From positions 1,612,001-1,676,000 of the forward strand of contig NZ_CP138918.1 in NCBI RefSeq assembly GCF_047123305.1: a stretch of DNA of 64,000 bases, written 5' to 3'. The notes beneath the pieces are model-generated. The model worked only from the letters and a program-made list of their open reading frames with translations. It was not told the DNA's origin and did not search any database. Of this stretch, positions 1 through 7,612 are shown one piece after another. Both the position numbers and the translations under genes were made by a program. The stretch is from Thalassobius sp047123305. GTDB lineage: Bacteria; Pseudomonadota; Alphaproteobacteria; Rhodobacterales; Rhodobacteraceae. Numbering within the stretch: the stretch's first letter is position 1; every line of letters begins with the position of its first letter.

Positions 1-2353
1 GGGGGGTGCCATCCAGCGTGGCGAATTCATACTTCGTCACATCCGCAGTCATCGCTTCGGCTTTCTTAATCTCAACCCGGATCACCGGCGCGTCCGTCAC
101 AGGCTGGGTGATATGCAGCGCCGACAGGTCACCGGCCAGCAGTTTGGCGCGGTATTCCTCGGCGGGGATCATTGCCTCATAAGCGGCAATGCCTGCCTCA
201 CGGTCCATCGGATGCGGGTAAGGCCAGGGCGGCGGGGCAAGGTTGGCGGGGTAGACCGCGAGGGTCTGATCCTCATAGCGCAGGTCCAGATCCGTCTGCA
301 GGTCGCGCCGGTTCAGCGGGTGTTTGGTGGGGTAGTAGGCGCCGTCCTCGGACAGTTCCAGATCCCACCACCACTTCTTCACATCGTTCAGCCCGCCGTT
401 GCCCAGCGTGTCGTCCAGCTTGGCCAGTACAGAGGCAGCGGCGGGGATGTTGGAGGCGGCCCAGCGGAACGGCGCTTCGGAAAACAGACCTTCCAGGTTC
501 CACGGGCAGGTCTTCATGCAGCGGCCACACATGGCGCCACCCGGCGTGGTGATCCGGTAGGTGGCACATTTTTGGCTGTCGGATTTCCAGATCTCATAGC
601 CGTTGAACATCAGTTTCGGCCCCGCTGTGATCGCCCCGGAGGGGCATTCGCGGGCACATTTGTTGCAACTTTCGCAGAATTTTTGCAGGCCGAAATCGAT
701 TGGCTTGTCATGGGCCATTGGCATGTCGGTGGTGACCACGCCGGATTTGAGACGCGGGCCAAGATAGGGGTTGAGGATCACCTCGCCAATGCGGCTGACC
801 TCACCTAGACCGCTGAGCAACAGCAGCGGTGGTTGCAGTACCTCGCCGTCCATCACGGTGTGGGCCTTGGCAGAATAGCCAAGGTTGCGGATCTGTTGGG
901 CGATCACCCCCCCCAGCAGCGAAAAGCGCAAGTAGGCGCGCATGGACTGGGCCACCGCGATCCAGTCATCGCCGGATGAACCCTCCATGGTTTCGCGGCC
1001 CTGATCGATGATCATCGAGATTGCGTTGCCGTGGCGCGGCGTGATTTCTTCACCGGCAGCATCGTGGCTGTACCAGGCCCAATCGGGGCAACGGCTGATC
1101 CCCACAGCATCGGCACCAAGGAAATAGCTGGTTGCCTTGATGTTCAGTGCATTTTCTTCGGGACTGGTGGGGCGTTTGCCCTCGGGGTTGGGATCGCCGT
1201 TCTGGATCACCACAAAGGCACCAAGCGCCCGCCGCTGGGCAAAGCTGGGGGCGGACTTGCGAACGTAATGGCCGTTTTTAGTGGCGTCCTGCACATGTTT
1301 TCCCATGTCGCCAAACAGGGCACGGGCAAACATATCGGTGCGTTTGGGGACGCGGGCAACATGGGCCTCGTCGATATAGGTTGTGGGGTCGTCCACCCGC
1401 TTCAGCCGTTCAAACGGATGGGCGCCGTCAGCAAAGCGCCGTTTGGCATAGGGATCGCGGTTGAGGCCCGACTTGGCGCTTTTGGTGCCCAGCTGCCAGC
1501 TGAGGCCCTTGGTGGCCGACCAGGGCTGTGCTTTCATCGGCGCGAGGGGGCGATCTGGCGTGATCGGCAGGGTGCAGGTCACCGCCGCGAGCCCGAATCG
1601 GCTGCCCAACCAAGGGGCAATCAGCTGATCGCCTTCAATTGTCGCCAGTCCGGCCGCCACGGCTAGCCGGTTCAGATCCACATCTGATGAGGCCCCAGAA
1701 TGCGCTTTGGCCCCCCAGCCAAGCAGGCGGATGTAGTTGGCCAGCACCGCCGCAGTTTCATTGGCGCGCAGGCAGGCTCGCTGCGCCTGTGCGTCCTGAA
1801 ACCACGCTGCGCCGGCTTCATCCGCGTCCGGATCGCGCGGGTATTCATAGAGGAATACCAGCGCAAATTCATGTGACTCGATCGAGGAGGGCTTGGCGCT
1901 CATCGCCTCTTTCAACTCGGCCATAATCATGTCGATGCCAGAGGCCAGGGTCTTGGTCTGACGGGTTTTCAAGGCCTCCGCCAGACGCTGAATGTCGGGG
2001 TTGAGAACGGGCGTTTCAAGCCGTGCCGCATCCGGCAGCTTACAGATGCCAACCATGCTGGCGTCGCTAAAATAACCGAAAGATTTCAGATGATTGGCGC
2101 GTTCTGTTGGGTCGCTCGGGATCTCGGATTGCAGCCGGTTGACGGCCCCGTCGCGGATCGCATCCAACATCGCCTGATACTCGCCCATGGCGTTGACGAT
2201 GCTTTCAGGCGCGTCGGGGCGGCGGAAGGATGTGGGGGTCCATTCGGGCAGTCCGGAAAGGTCCGGCAGATCCCCCAACCGTGCCAGGGTTTCCAGCGGG
2301 TAGGGACCCTGGTGAACAGGACGGGTTTTGTCCGAGAAAAAGCGCAGACCCAT
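1..2353 (-). CDS. Reductive dehalogenase (RdhA), self-sufficient fusion type, 3' end outside window
   Basis: The gene starts at ATG 2353 (AAGGA 9 nt upstream) and runs off the left edge after 784 codons. Two ferredoxin-like clusters are visible: C560-C563-C566-C570P and C596 / C609-C612-C616P, the arrangement of cobalamin-dependent reductive dehalogenases. The protein before them is internally duplicated: residues 90-108, 206-220 and 233-270 resemble 405-424, 486-500 and 513-552, as in the pseudo-dimeric core of soluble catabolic RdhAs. No Tat signal and no partner membrane anchor gene is seen, so a cytoplasmic, non-respiratory enzyme is inferred. Residues 760-784 read like the start of a ferredoxin-NAD(P)H reductase domain, as in BhbA-type fusions; most of that domain lies outside the window. 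QueG is excluded by length and by the duplication. Expected role: reductive removal of halogen from an organohalide, substrate unknown. It is divergent from preT. Confidence 0.85.
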   Translation of the reverse strand, partial: MGLRFFSDKTRPVHQGPYPLETLARLGDLPDLSGLPEWTPTSFRRPDAPESIVNAMGEYQAMLDAIRDGAVNRLQSEIPSDPTERANHLKSFGYFSDASMVGICKLPDAARLETPVLNPDIQRLAEALKTRQTKTLASGIDMIMAELKEAMSAKPSSIESHEFALVFLYEYPRDPDADEAGAAWFQDAQAQRACLRANETAAVLANYIRLLGWGAKAHSGASSDVDLNRLAVAAGLATIEGDQLIAPWLGSRFGLAAVTCTLPITPDRPLAPMKAQPWSATKGLSWQLGTKSAKSGLNRDPYAKRRFADGAHPFERLKRVDDPTTYIDEAHVARVPKRTDMFARALFGDMGKHVQDATKNGHYVRKSAPSFAQRRALGAFVVIQNGDPNPEGKRPTSPEENALNIKATSYFLGADAVGISRCPDWAWYSHDAAGEEITPRHGNAISMIIDQGRETMEGSSGDDWIAVAQSMRAYLRFSLLGGVIAQQIRNLGYSAKAHTVMDGEVLQPPLLLLSGLGEVSRIGEVILNPYLGPRLKSGVVTTDMPMAHDKPIDFGLQKFCESCNKCARECPSGAITAGPKLMFNGYEIWKSDSQKCATYRITTPGGAMCGRCMKTCPWNLEGLFSEAPFRWAASNIPAAASVLAKLDDTLGNGGLNDVKKWWWDLELSEDGAYYPTKHPLNRRDLQTDLDLRYEDQTLAVYPANLAPPPWPYPHPMDREAGIAAYEAMIPAEEYRAKLLAGDLSALHITQPVTDAPVIRVEIKKAEAMTADVTKYEFATLDGTP

Positions 2354-2452
2354 GGGGTGCCATCCTTTGGTTCTGGGGACGCCGCCGCTACCAGGCAGAC
2401 GTCGAAGTCTTGTCAGAGTGAAGGGCCTAACGGGGCGTGGGGCAAGTCTAAA

Positions 2453-2468
2453 TCCTCATTCCTGAGGA
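2453..2468. other. Short perfect hairpin in rdhA/preT gap
   Basis: TCCTCA and TGAGGA form a perfect 6-bp stem around a TTCC loop. It would lie in the 5' untranslated region of the minus-strand rdhA transcript if that promoter is close to preT. No T-run follows. The function is unknown. Confidence 0.3.
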
Positions 2469-2515
2469 GGGTGGGCAAAGGCCGCCCAAATGTGTTTTTC
2501 GCAAACTGCTTAAAT

Positions 2516-2531
2516 TTTACCAGTTGATAAA
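2516..2531. promoter_or_regulatory. RutR-like operator upstream of preT
   Basis: TTTACCAgtTGATAAA is a 7-2-7 palindrome with one mismatch. It matches the perfect palindrome at 6157-6172 next to the TetR regulator, and both resemble the known RutR box TTGACCA-N2-TGGTCAA. It sits 64 nt before the preT start and 162 nt before the rdhA start, in the gap between the two divergent genes. Control of preT is likely; control of rdhA is possible. Confidence 0.65.
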
Positions 2532-2595
2532 AAAATGAAACGGTGCAAACTGATTCACAAAAAAGAAGACAAAACCAAGCTCAGTGGAGGTATTC

Positions 2596-3918
2596 ATGAC
2601 TTCGAACGCGCTGACGCCAGGCATTGTTGCTGGGCGGCTTCCTGCGGAGGATCTGGTCGATAACTTTTCGGACCTGCATCCGCCCCTTGACGATCACGAG
2701 GCGCTTGTCGCCGCGGATCGTTGCTATTTCTGTCACGACGCGCCGTGTATGACGGCCTGTCCGACGGACATCGACATCCCGCTCTTTATTCGCCAGATCG
2801 CAACCGGCACCCCGGAAGCAGCGGCGAAAACCATTCTGGAGCAGAACATCCTTGGCGGCATGTGTGCCCGTGTCTGCCCGACCGAAACCCTGTGTGAGCA
2901 GGTCTGCGTGCGCGAAACCGCCGAAGGCAAGCCGGTCGAGATCGGCAATCTGCAACGCTACGCCACCGACACGCTGATGGCGGCGGGTGTGCATCCGTTT
3001 GAACGCGCCGCCGCAACCGGCAAGAAGGTTGCTGTTGTCGGCGCCGGTCCTGCGGGCCTCAGCTGTGCCCACCGTCTGGCGACCAAGGGGCATGACGTCA
3101 CCCTATTTGATGCCCGTGCCAAATCCGGTGGCCTGAACGAATTTGGCATCGCCGCCTATAAATCGGTCGACAACTTCGCTGAGAAAGAGGTCGACTGGCT
3201 GATGCAGATCGGTGGCATCACCGTTGAGCATGGCAAAGGTCTCGGCGCAGGGCTGTCGTTGGACAAGCTGAAATCCGATTATGACGCTGTGTTCCTAGGC
3301 ATCGGTCTGGCCGGTGTGAACGCCTTGAACGTGGAAGGTGAAGACAAGGACGGCGTGCTGGACGCGGTCGACTTCATCGCAGAGCTGCGTCAGGCGGATG
3401 ATCTGGGTGCGGTCGAAATTGGCCGGGACGTTGTTGTCATTGGTGGCGGCATGACCGCTGTGGACGCGGCTGTGCAGGCCAAACTCCTCGGTGCGCTGAA
3501 CGTCAGCCTGGTCTATCGCCGTGGCAAAGACCGGATGAACGCGTCGGAGTTTGAACAGGAACTCGCTGCCACCAAAGGCGTGCGCATCATCACCAATGCT
3601 TTGCCCAAAGCGGTGATCGGCAATGGCGCCGTGCAGGAGATAGAGTTTGAATACACCGACAATGATCTGAACCCCACAGGGCAGACGGTACGTCTGGCTG
3701 CCGATCAGGTGTTCAAGGCCATTGGTCAGCAGCTGGGCGGTGACGACCTGCCCGCTGTGGACCGCGGCAAGATCACTGTCAGCGAAACGGGCCGCACCAG
3801 TCTGGATGGCGTCTGGGCCGGGGGCGATTGCGCCTCGGGTGGGGATGACCTGACCGTGACCGCCGTGGCCGAAGGTCGTGACGCGGCCGAAGACATTCAC
3901 GCCGCCCTGTCGGCGTAA
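2596..3918 (+). CDS. preT: NAD(P)-dependent dihydropyrimidine dehydrogenase, subunit PreT
   Basis: This 440-residue flavoprotein is the electron-input subunit of PreTA, which reduces uracil and thymine to the dihydro forms, the first step of reductive pyrimidine degradation. The N-terminus carries an Fe-S region (CYFCHDAPCMTACP, then GGMCARVCPTETLCEQVC). An FAD Rossmann motif follows (VVGAGPAGLSCA, near residue 145), then an NAD(P)H motif (VVIGGGMTAVDAA, near 280). The ATG at 2596 was chosen over an upstream GTG because GTGGAGG sits 5 nt before it. preA follows after 18 nt. Glutamate synthase small subunit is the nearest alternative, but preA next door decides it. Confidence 0.93.
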   Translation: MTSNALTPGIVAGRLPAEDLVDNFSDLHPPLDDHEALVAADRCYFCHDAPCMTACPTDIDIPLFIRQIATGTPEAAAKTILEQNILGGMCARVCPTETLCEQVCVRETAEGKPVEIGNLQRYATDTLMAAGVHPFERAAATGKKVAVVGAGPAGLSCAHRLATKGHDVTLFDARAKSGGLNEFGIAAYKSVDNFAEKEVDWLMQIGGITVEHGKGLGAGLSLDKLKSDYDAVFLGIGLAGVNALNVEGEDKDGVLDAVDFIAELRQADDLGAVEIGRDVVVIGGGMTAVDAAVQAKLLGALNVSLVYRRGKDRMNASEFEQELAATKGVRIITNALPKAVIGNGAVQEIEFEYTDNDLNPTGQTVRLAADQVFKAIGQQLGGDDLPAVDRGKITVSETGRTSLDGVWAGGDCASGGDDLTVTAVAEGRDAAEDIHAALSA

Positions 3919-3936
3919 GCAAAGGGAGATAGCACA

Positions 3937-5244
3937 ATGGCCGATCTCACAAGCGAATTCATCGGGATTAAATCCCCAAACCCCTTCTGGCTGGCCTCTG
4001 CGCCGCCCACAGACAAGGAATACAACGTCCGCCGCGCCTTTGAGGCCGGCTGGGGCGGTGTGGTCTGGAAAACCCTCGGTTCCGAAGGCCCGCCCGTGGT
4101 CAACGTCAACGGCCCGCGCTACGGCGCGATCTGGGGCGCGGACCGTCGCCTCCTGGGGCTCAACAATATTGAGCTGATCACCGACCGTCCGCTGGAAACC
4201 AACCTGCGCGAAATCAAATCGGTGAAGCGCGACTATCCAGATCGTGCGGTTATCATCTCCTTGATGGTGCCCTGTGACGAGCAAAGCTGGAAAGACATCC
4301 TGCACCGCATCGAAGACACTGGTGCAGATGGGGTTGAGCTGAACTTCGGCTGTCCGCATGGTATGGCCGAACGGGGCATGGGCTCTGCGGTTGGGCAGGT
4401 TCCGGAATACATCGAGATGGTGACATCCTGGGTCAAACAATACTCCAAGATGCCCTGCATCGTGAAGCTGACCCCAAACATCACCGATGTGCGCAAACCG
4501 GCCGAAGCAGCCCTGCGCGGTGGCGCCGATGCGGTGAGCTTGATCAACACGATCAACTCGATCACCTCGGTCGATCTGGATGATTTTGCACCGGAGCCAA
4601 CAATTGACGGCAAAGGCACCCACGGCGGCTATTGCGGCCCGGCGGTGAAGCCGATTGCGCTGAACATGGTGGCAGAAATCGCCCGTAGCCCGGAGACCGC
4701 AAGCCTGCCGATCTCGGGTATTGGTGGCGTGACCACCTGGCGCGACGCGGCCGAGTTCATGGCGCTGGGGGCGGGCAACGTGCAGGTCTGTACCGCTGCA
4801 ATGACCTACGGCTTCAAAGTGGTTGAGGAAATGATTTCCGGCCTCAGCGACTATATGGACCGCAAGGGCATGACCTCGACCAAGGAGCTGGTCGGCCGCG
4901 CGGTGCCCAATGTCACCGACTGGCAGTATCTGAACCTGAACTATGTGACCAAAGCCAAGATCGATCAGGACGCCTGCATCAGCTGTGGCCGTTGCTTCGC
5001 CGCCTGCGAAGACACCAGTCACCAGGCCATCGATATGTCCGAGGACCGGGTCTTTACGGTGAAAGACGACGAATGTGTCGCCTGTAACCTCTGCGTCAAC
5101 GTCTGCCCAATTGAGGATTGTATCACCATGGAACGTGTAGAGGCCGGCCAGCTGGACGAACGCACGGGTGAAACGGTTCCCGCCGATTATGGCAACTGGA
5201 CCCAGCACCCCAACAACCCCTCGAATTTTGAGGCGGCTGAATAA
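3937..5244 (+). CDS. preA: NAD-dependent dihydropyrimidine dehydrogenase, subunit PreA
   Basis: This 435-residue subunit has an FMN-binding TIM barrel of the dihydroorotate dehydrogenase type and a C-terminal double 4Fe-4S domain (CISCGRCFAAC and CVACNLCVNVCP). The barrel contains NFGCPHGMAERGMG and the phosphate-binding ISGIGGVTTW. Eukaryotic DPD has a catalytic Cys in the loop after this, where this protein reads SAVGQ. As I recall, E. coli PreA also has Val there, so this is not an anomaly. It forms an operon with preT and ends before an intrinsic terminator. Confidence 0.93.
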   Translation: MADLTSEFIGIKSPNPFWLASAPPTDKEYNVRRAFEAGWGGVVWKTLGSEGPPVVNVNGPRYGAIWGADRRLLGLNNIELITDRPLETNLREIKSVKRDYPDRAVIISLMVPCDEQSWKDILHRIEDTGADGVELNFGCPHGMAERGMGSAVGQVPEYIEMVTSWVKQYSKMPCIVKLTPNITDVRKPAEAALRGGADAVSLINTINSITSVDLDDFAPEPTIDGKGTHGGYCGPAVKPIALNMVAEIARSPETASLPISGIGGVTTWRDAAEFMALGAGNVQVCTAAMTYGFKVVEEMISGLSDYMDRKGMTSTKELVGRAVPNVTDWQYLNLNYVTKAKIDQDACISCGRCFAACEDTSHQAIDMSEDRVFTVKDDECVACNLCVNVCPIEDCITMERVEAGQLDERTGETVPADYGNWTQHPNNPSNFEAAE

Positions 5245-5271
5245 GGCGCCGGAACGCCCAAACCCAAAAAC

Positions 5272-5306
5272 AAAGCGCCTCGACTTGAAGCCGGGGCGCT
5301 TTTTTA
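5272..5306 (+). terminator. Intrinsic terminator after preTA
   Basis: AGCGCCTC pairs with GGGGCGCT around a short loop, followed directly by TTTTTT. It closes the preT-preA operon. Confidence 0.8.
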
Positions 5307-5318
5307 CATCTGATGCAA

Positions 5319-5342
5319 TGAGTATTTGAGGATCGTTGAAAG
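5319..5342 (+). repeat. Dispersed repeat B, copy 1
   Basis: This 24-nt sequence begins TGAGTATTTG and ends TTGAAAG. It matches 22 of 24 bases of the copy at 10156-10179 and is also related to the inverted copy at 10101-10124. It is followed after 5 nt by a type A hairpin repeat. Confidence 0.55.
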
Positions 5343-5347
5343 GCGCT

Positions 5348-5399
5348 TTCCTCTTGGTTCGAATATCCCCGGGTTTGGGGCAGCGCCCCAATCAGGGGG
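5348..5399 (-). repeat. Dispersed GC-hairpin repeat A, copy 1
   Basis: Read on the minus strand, a hairpin (TTGGGGC, GCT loop, GCCCCAA) is followed by CCCGGGGATATTC and a purine-rich tail ending AAGAGGAAA. The same layout occurs at 7532-7580, 18265-18317 and 34786-34838. It overlaps the last bases of the TetR gene and may act as its 3' end. Confidence 0.55.
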
Positions 5400-6042
5400 T
5401 CAGCAACTTGCGGAACATTGTGTCCAGATAGGCTTCGGCCCCTTCGAGCGGGTCCTTTTCCGAGGCGCTCAGAATGCCAACCTGCACTTCGAAATCCGCA
5501 TAATGCTGGGTGGTGGCCCAGATCGAATAGAGCAGATGGCGCGGGTCAACTCTGGCCAGTTTGCCTTGGTCCATCCAGTCCTGCAGAAGCGCCGATTTTT
5601 CATCGACCAGCGGTTTCAACCCGCTCAGAAGATGTGGCTTCATACGCGGAGCGCCTTGTAGGATTTCATTGGCGAACAGTCTGGATTCCCGTGGAAATTC
5701 GCGGCTCATCTGTACTTTGCGGTGGATGTAGGACAGCACCTCTTCCAGCGGGTCGCCCGCGGGATTCAGCTCGGCCAGCGGGTCCAGCCAGGTCTCCATC
5801 AAGGTGTTCAGCAGTGCCACATGGATCGCTTCTTTCCCATCGAAATAGTAAAGGATGTTGGGTTTCGACAACCCCGCCTCTTTTGCGATCTGATCCAGCG
5901 TCGCCCCGCGATAGCCGAACTGGGAAAACACCTCCAGCGCGGCATCCAGGATCCGTTTGCGATTGCGCAGCTGGATGCGGCTGGGCTTCTTCTCAGGCGT
6001 TGCGTTTTGGGTGCCGTCTTTGGCCGTCTCGCTGTGAGTCAT
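5392..6042 (-). CDS. rutR: TetR-family regulator, RutR-like
   Basis: This 216-residue protein has an N-terminal TetR helix-turn-helix (near residues 28-72, with TLDQIAKEAGLSKPNILYYF) and an all-alpha ligand-binding domain of the RutR/YcdC kind. RutR senses uracil or thymine in E. coli. Its position inside a pyrimidine-catabolic cluster, with RutR-like palindromes at 6157 and 2516, supports the same role as a pyrimidine-responsive repressor. It is divergent from the amidohydrolase gene. A polar, Lys-rich tail of about 20 residues precedes the HTH. Confidence 0.75.
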   Translation of the reverse strand: MTHSETAKDGTQNATPEKKPSRIQLRNRKRILDAALEVFSQFGYRGATLDQIAKEAGLSKPNILYYFDGKEAIHVALLNTLMETWLDPLAELNPAGDPLEEVLSYIHRKVQMSREFPRESRLFANEILQGAPRMKPHLLSGLKPLVDEKSALLQDWMDQGKLARVDPRHLLYSIWATTQHYADFEVQVGILSASEKDPLEGAEAYLDTMFRKLLTP

Positions 6043-6124
6043 CTGGACCTCTGGATTCAGTGCCGCGAAAATGGTCGCGTCGTCATTAGTGGCTCAATCT
6101 ACACCCGTCGATCAAAGAGTTTTC

Positions 6125-6130
6125 TTGACA
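6125..6130 (+). promoter_or_regulatory. Candidate -35 (TTGACA) of the hydrolase promoter
   Basis: TTGACA lies 26 nt upstream of the RutR-like palindrome. A good -10 hexamer at 17 nt spacing is not obvious. If this is the -35, the operator covers the start region, which fits repression. Confidence 0.35.
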
Positions 6131-6156
6131 GGTGGACTTACGTTCGCAATCGTCAC

Positions 6157-6172
6157 TTTACCAAATGGTAAA
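6157..6172. promoter_or_regulatory. RutR-like operator between rutR and the amidohydrolase gene
   Basis: TTTACCAaaTGGTAAA is a perfect 7-2-7 palindrome, very close to the RutR consensus TTGACCA-N2-TGGTCAA. It lies 115 nt from the regulator start and 97 nt from the hydrolase start, suited to shared control and autoregulation. A near-identical site precedes preT. Confidence 0.75.
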
Positions 6173-6268
6173 AAAGCAGCAAGAGGGCGCCGCTCTCCAG
6201 CCAGATCAAAAAGACCGATCGCGGATAGGACGGCGACCCTCCAATGAGAATTGCGGAGGGAGAACGGC

Positions 6269-7519
6269 ATGTCTGCGCCGGGCGAAAATCTGAAAATCAA
6301 TGGCGACCGTCTTTGGGACAGTCTGATGGATATGGCCGAGATCGGCCCCGGGATCGCGGGCGGCAACAACCGCCAGACCCTGACCGATGAGGACGCTGAG
6401 GGCCGCGCCCTGTTCCAGTCCTGGTGCGAGGCGGCGGGTATGACCATGGGGCTGGACACCATGGGCAATATGTTTGCAACCCGCGCAGGCTCTGATCCTG
6501 ATGCGCTGCCGGTCTACATGGGCAGCCACCTTGATACCCAGCCGACCGGCGGCAAATACGATGGTGTCCTTGGCGTTCTGGGCGGGTTGGAAGTGATCCG
6601 CACCATGAATGATCTGGGGGTGAAGACCAAACATCCGATTGTGGTCACCAACTGGACCAATGAAGAGGGCACACGTTTTGCCCCGGCCATGCTGGCCTCG
6701 GGTGTATTCACGGGCCGTCATACCCAGGACTGGGCCTATGATCGGGTTGATGCTGAGGGCAAACGCTTTGGCGATGAAATTGCCCGGATCGGCTGGATCG
6801 GCGACGAAGAAGTCGGTGCGCGTAAGATGCACGCGATGTTTGAGCTGCACATCGAACAGGGCCCCATTCTGGAGGCTGAGGGCAAAGACATCGGTGTTGT
6901 GACCCACGGCCAGGGCCTGCGCTGGATCGAATGTACCGTGACTGGCAAGGAAAGCCACACCGGCTCTACCCCGATGCCGATGCGTAAAAACGCTGGCCGT
7001 GGTCTGGCCCGTATCACCGAGCTGGTACATGAGATTGCGATGAAACATCAGCCCAATGCGGTAGGCGCGATTGGCCATGTGGATGTCTATCCGAACTCAC
7101 GCAACATCATTCCGGGCAAGGTGGTCTTTACCATCGATTTCCGCAGCCACCTGCAAGAGGTGATCGACGCGATGCTGGCGGAGTTTGCTGAGAAGGCGCC
7201 GAAGCTTTGTGAAGAGATCGAGGTTGGGCTGGACTGGGAAATTGTTGGCCAGTTTGATCCGCCTGCCTTTGACGCGGCTTGTGTGAGTGCCGTACGGGAT
7301 GCGGCGGAACGGCTGGGCTACAGCCATATGGATATCGTTTCCGGCGCCGGCCATGATGCCTGCTGGGTCAATGACGTGGCCCCCACCGCGATGATCATGT
7401 GCCCCTGTGTGGATGGCCTGTCGCACAATGAAGCCGAGGAAATCAGCAAAGACTGGGCCGCTGCAGGCACCGATGTGCTGCTGCATGCGGTCTTGGAGAC
7501 CGCGCAGGTGGTAGACTAA
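6269..7519 (+). CDS. Zn-dependent N-carbamoyl-beta-alanine amidohydrolase (beta-ureidopropionase, M20 family)
   Basis: This 416-residue M20/AmaB-type amidohydrolase carries the metal-binding motifs GSHLDTQPTGGKYDG, NEEGTRF, ELHIEQGP and SGAGHDA. In this setting it should perform the last step of reductive pyrimidine breakdown, N-carbamoyl-beta-alanine to beta-alanine, CO2 and ammonia. Allantoate amidohydrolase and L-carbamoylase belong to the same family and cannot be told apart by motif alone; the neighbours preTA and hydA favour the pyrimidine role. ATG 6269 was chosen because GGAGGGAG lies a few bases upstream; an in-frame TTG at 6251 overlaps that site. Confidence 0.85.
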   Translation: MSAPGENLKINGDRLWDSLMDMAEIGPGIAGGNNRQTLTDEDAEGRALFQSWCEAAGMTMGLDTMGNMFATRAGSDPDALPVYMGSHLDTQPTGGKYDGVLGVLGGLEVIRTMNDLGVKTKHPIVVTNWTNEEGTRFAPAMLASGVFTGRHTQDWAYDRVDAEGKRFGDEIARIGWIGDEEVGARKMHAMFELHIEQGPILEAEGKDIGVVTHGQGLRWIECTVTGKESHTGSTPMPMRKNAGRGLARITELVHEIAMKHQPNAVGAIGHVDVYPNSRNIIPGKVVFTIDFRSHLQEVIDAMLAEFAEKAPKLCEEIEVGLDWEIVGQFDPPAFDAACVSAVRDAAERLGYSHMDIVSGAGHDACWVNDVAPTAMIMCPCVDGLSHNEAEEISKDWAAAGTDVLLHAVLETAQVVD

Positions 7520-7531
7520 CCTCAGAACATA

Positions 7532-7580
7532 CCGGGGGCGCTGCCCCCGGACCCCCGGGATACTTGGGCCAAGAAGAAAC
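7532..7580 (+). repeat. Dispersed GC-hairpin repeat A, copy 2
   Basis: A perfect hairpin (CCGGGGGC, GCT loop, GCCCCCGG) is followed by ACCCCCGGGATACTTGGGCC and AAGAAGAAA. It lies between the hydrolase and hydA inside the presumed operon and could modulate downstream expression. Confidence 0.6.
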
Positions 7581-7612
7581 AAGAGCCCACCCGCGACAAT
7601 GGGAGAAGAACA

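Noticed and set aside
1..2353. Epoxyqueuosine reductase (QueG) as an alternative for the left-edge gene
   Set aside because: QueG is about 350 residues without a duplicated half or reductase extension; this frame exceeds 780 residues.
4321..4420. Missing catalytic Cys in PreA (SAVGQ loop)
   Set aside because: Bacterial PreA proteins also have Val here as far as I recall, so it is not evidence of inactivity.
5355..5380. GGTTCGAATATCCCC resembling a tRNA T-arm
   Set aside because: No acceptor stem, anticodon arm or CCA context; it is part of repeat A.
3295..5391. Long minus-strand open frame opposite preT-preA
   Set aside because: Composition is that of an antisense shadow (His/Arg/Gly-rich), and it crosses the preTA terminator.
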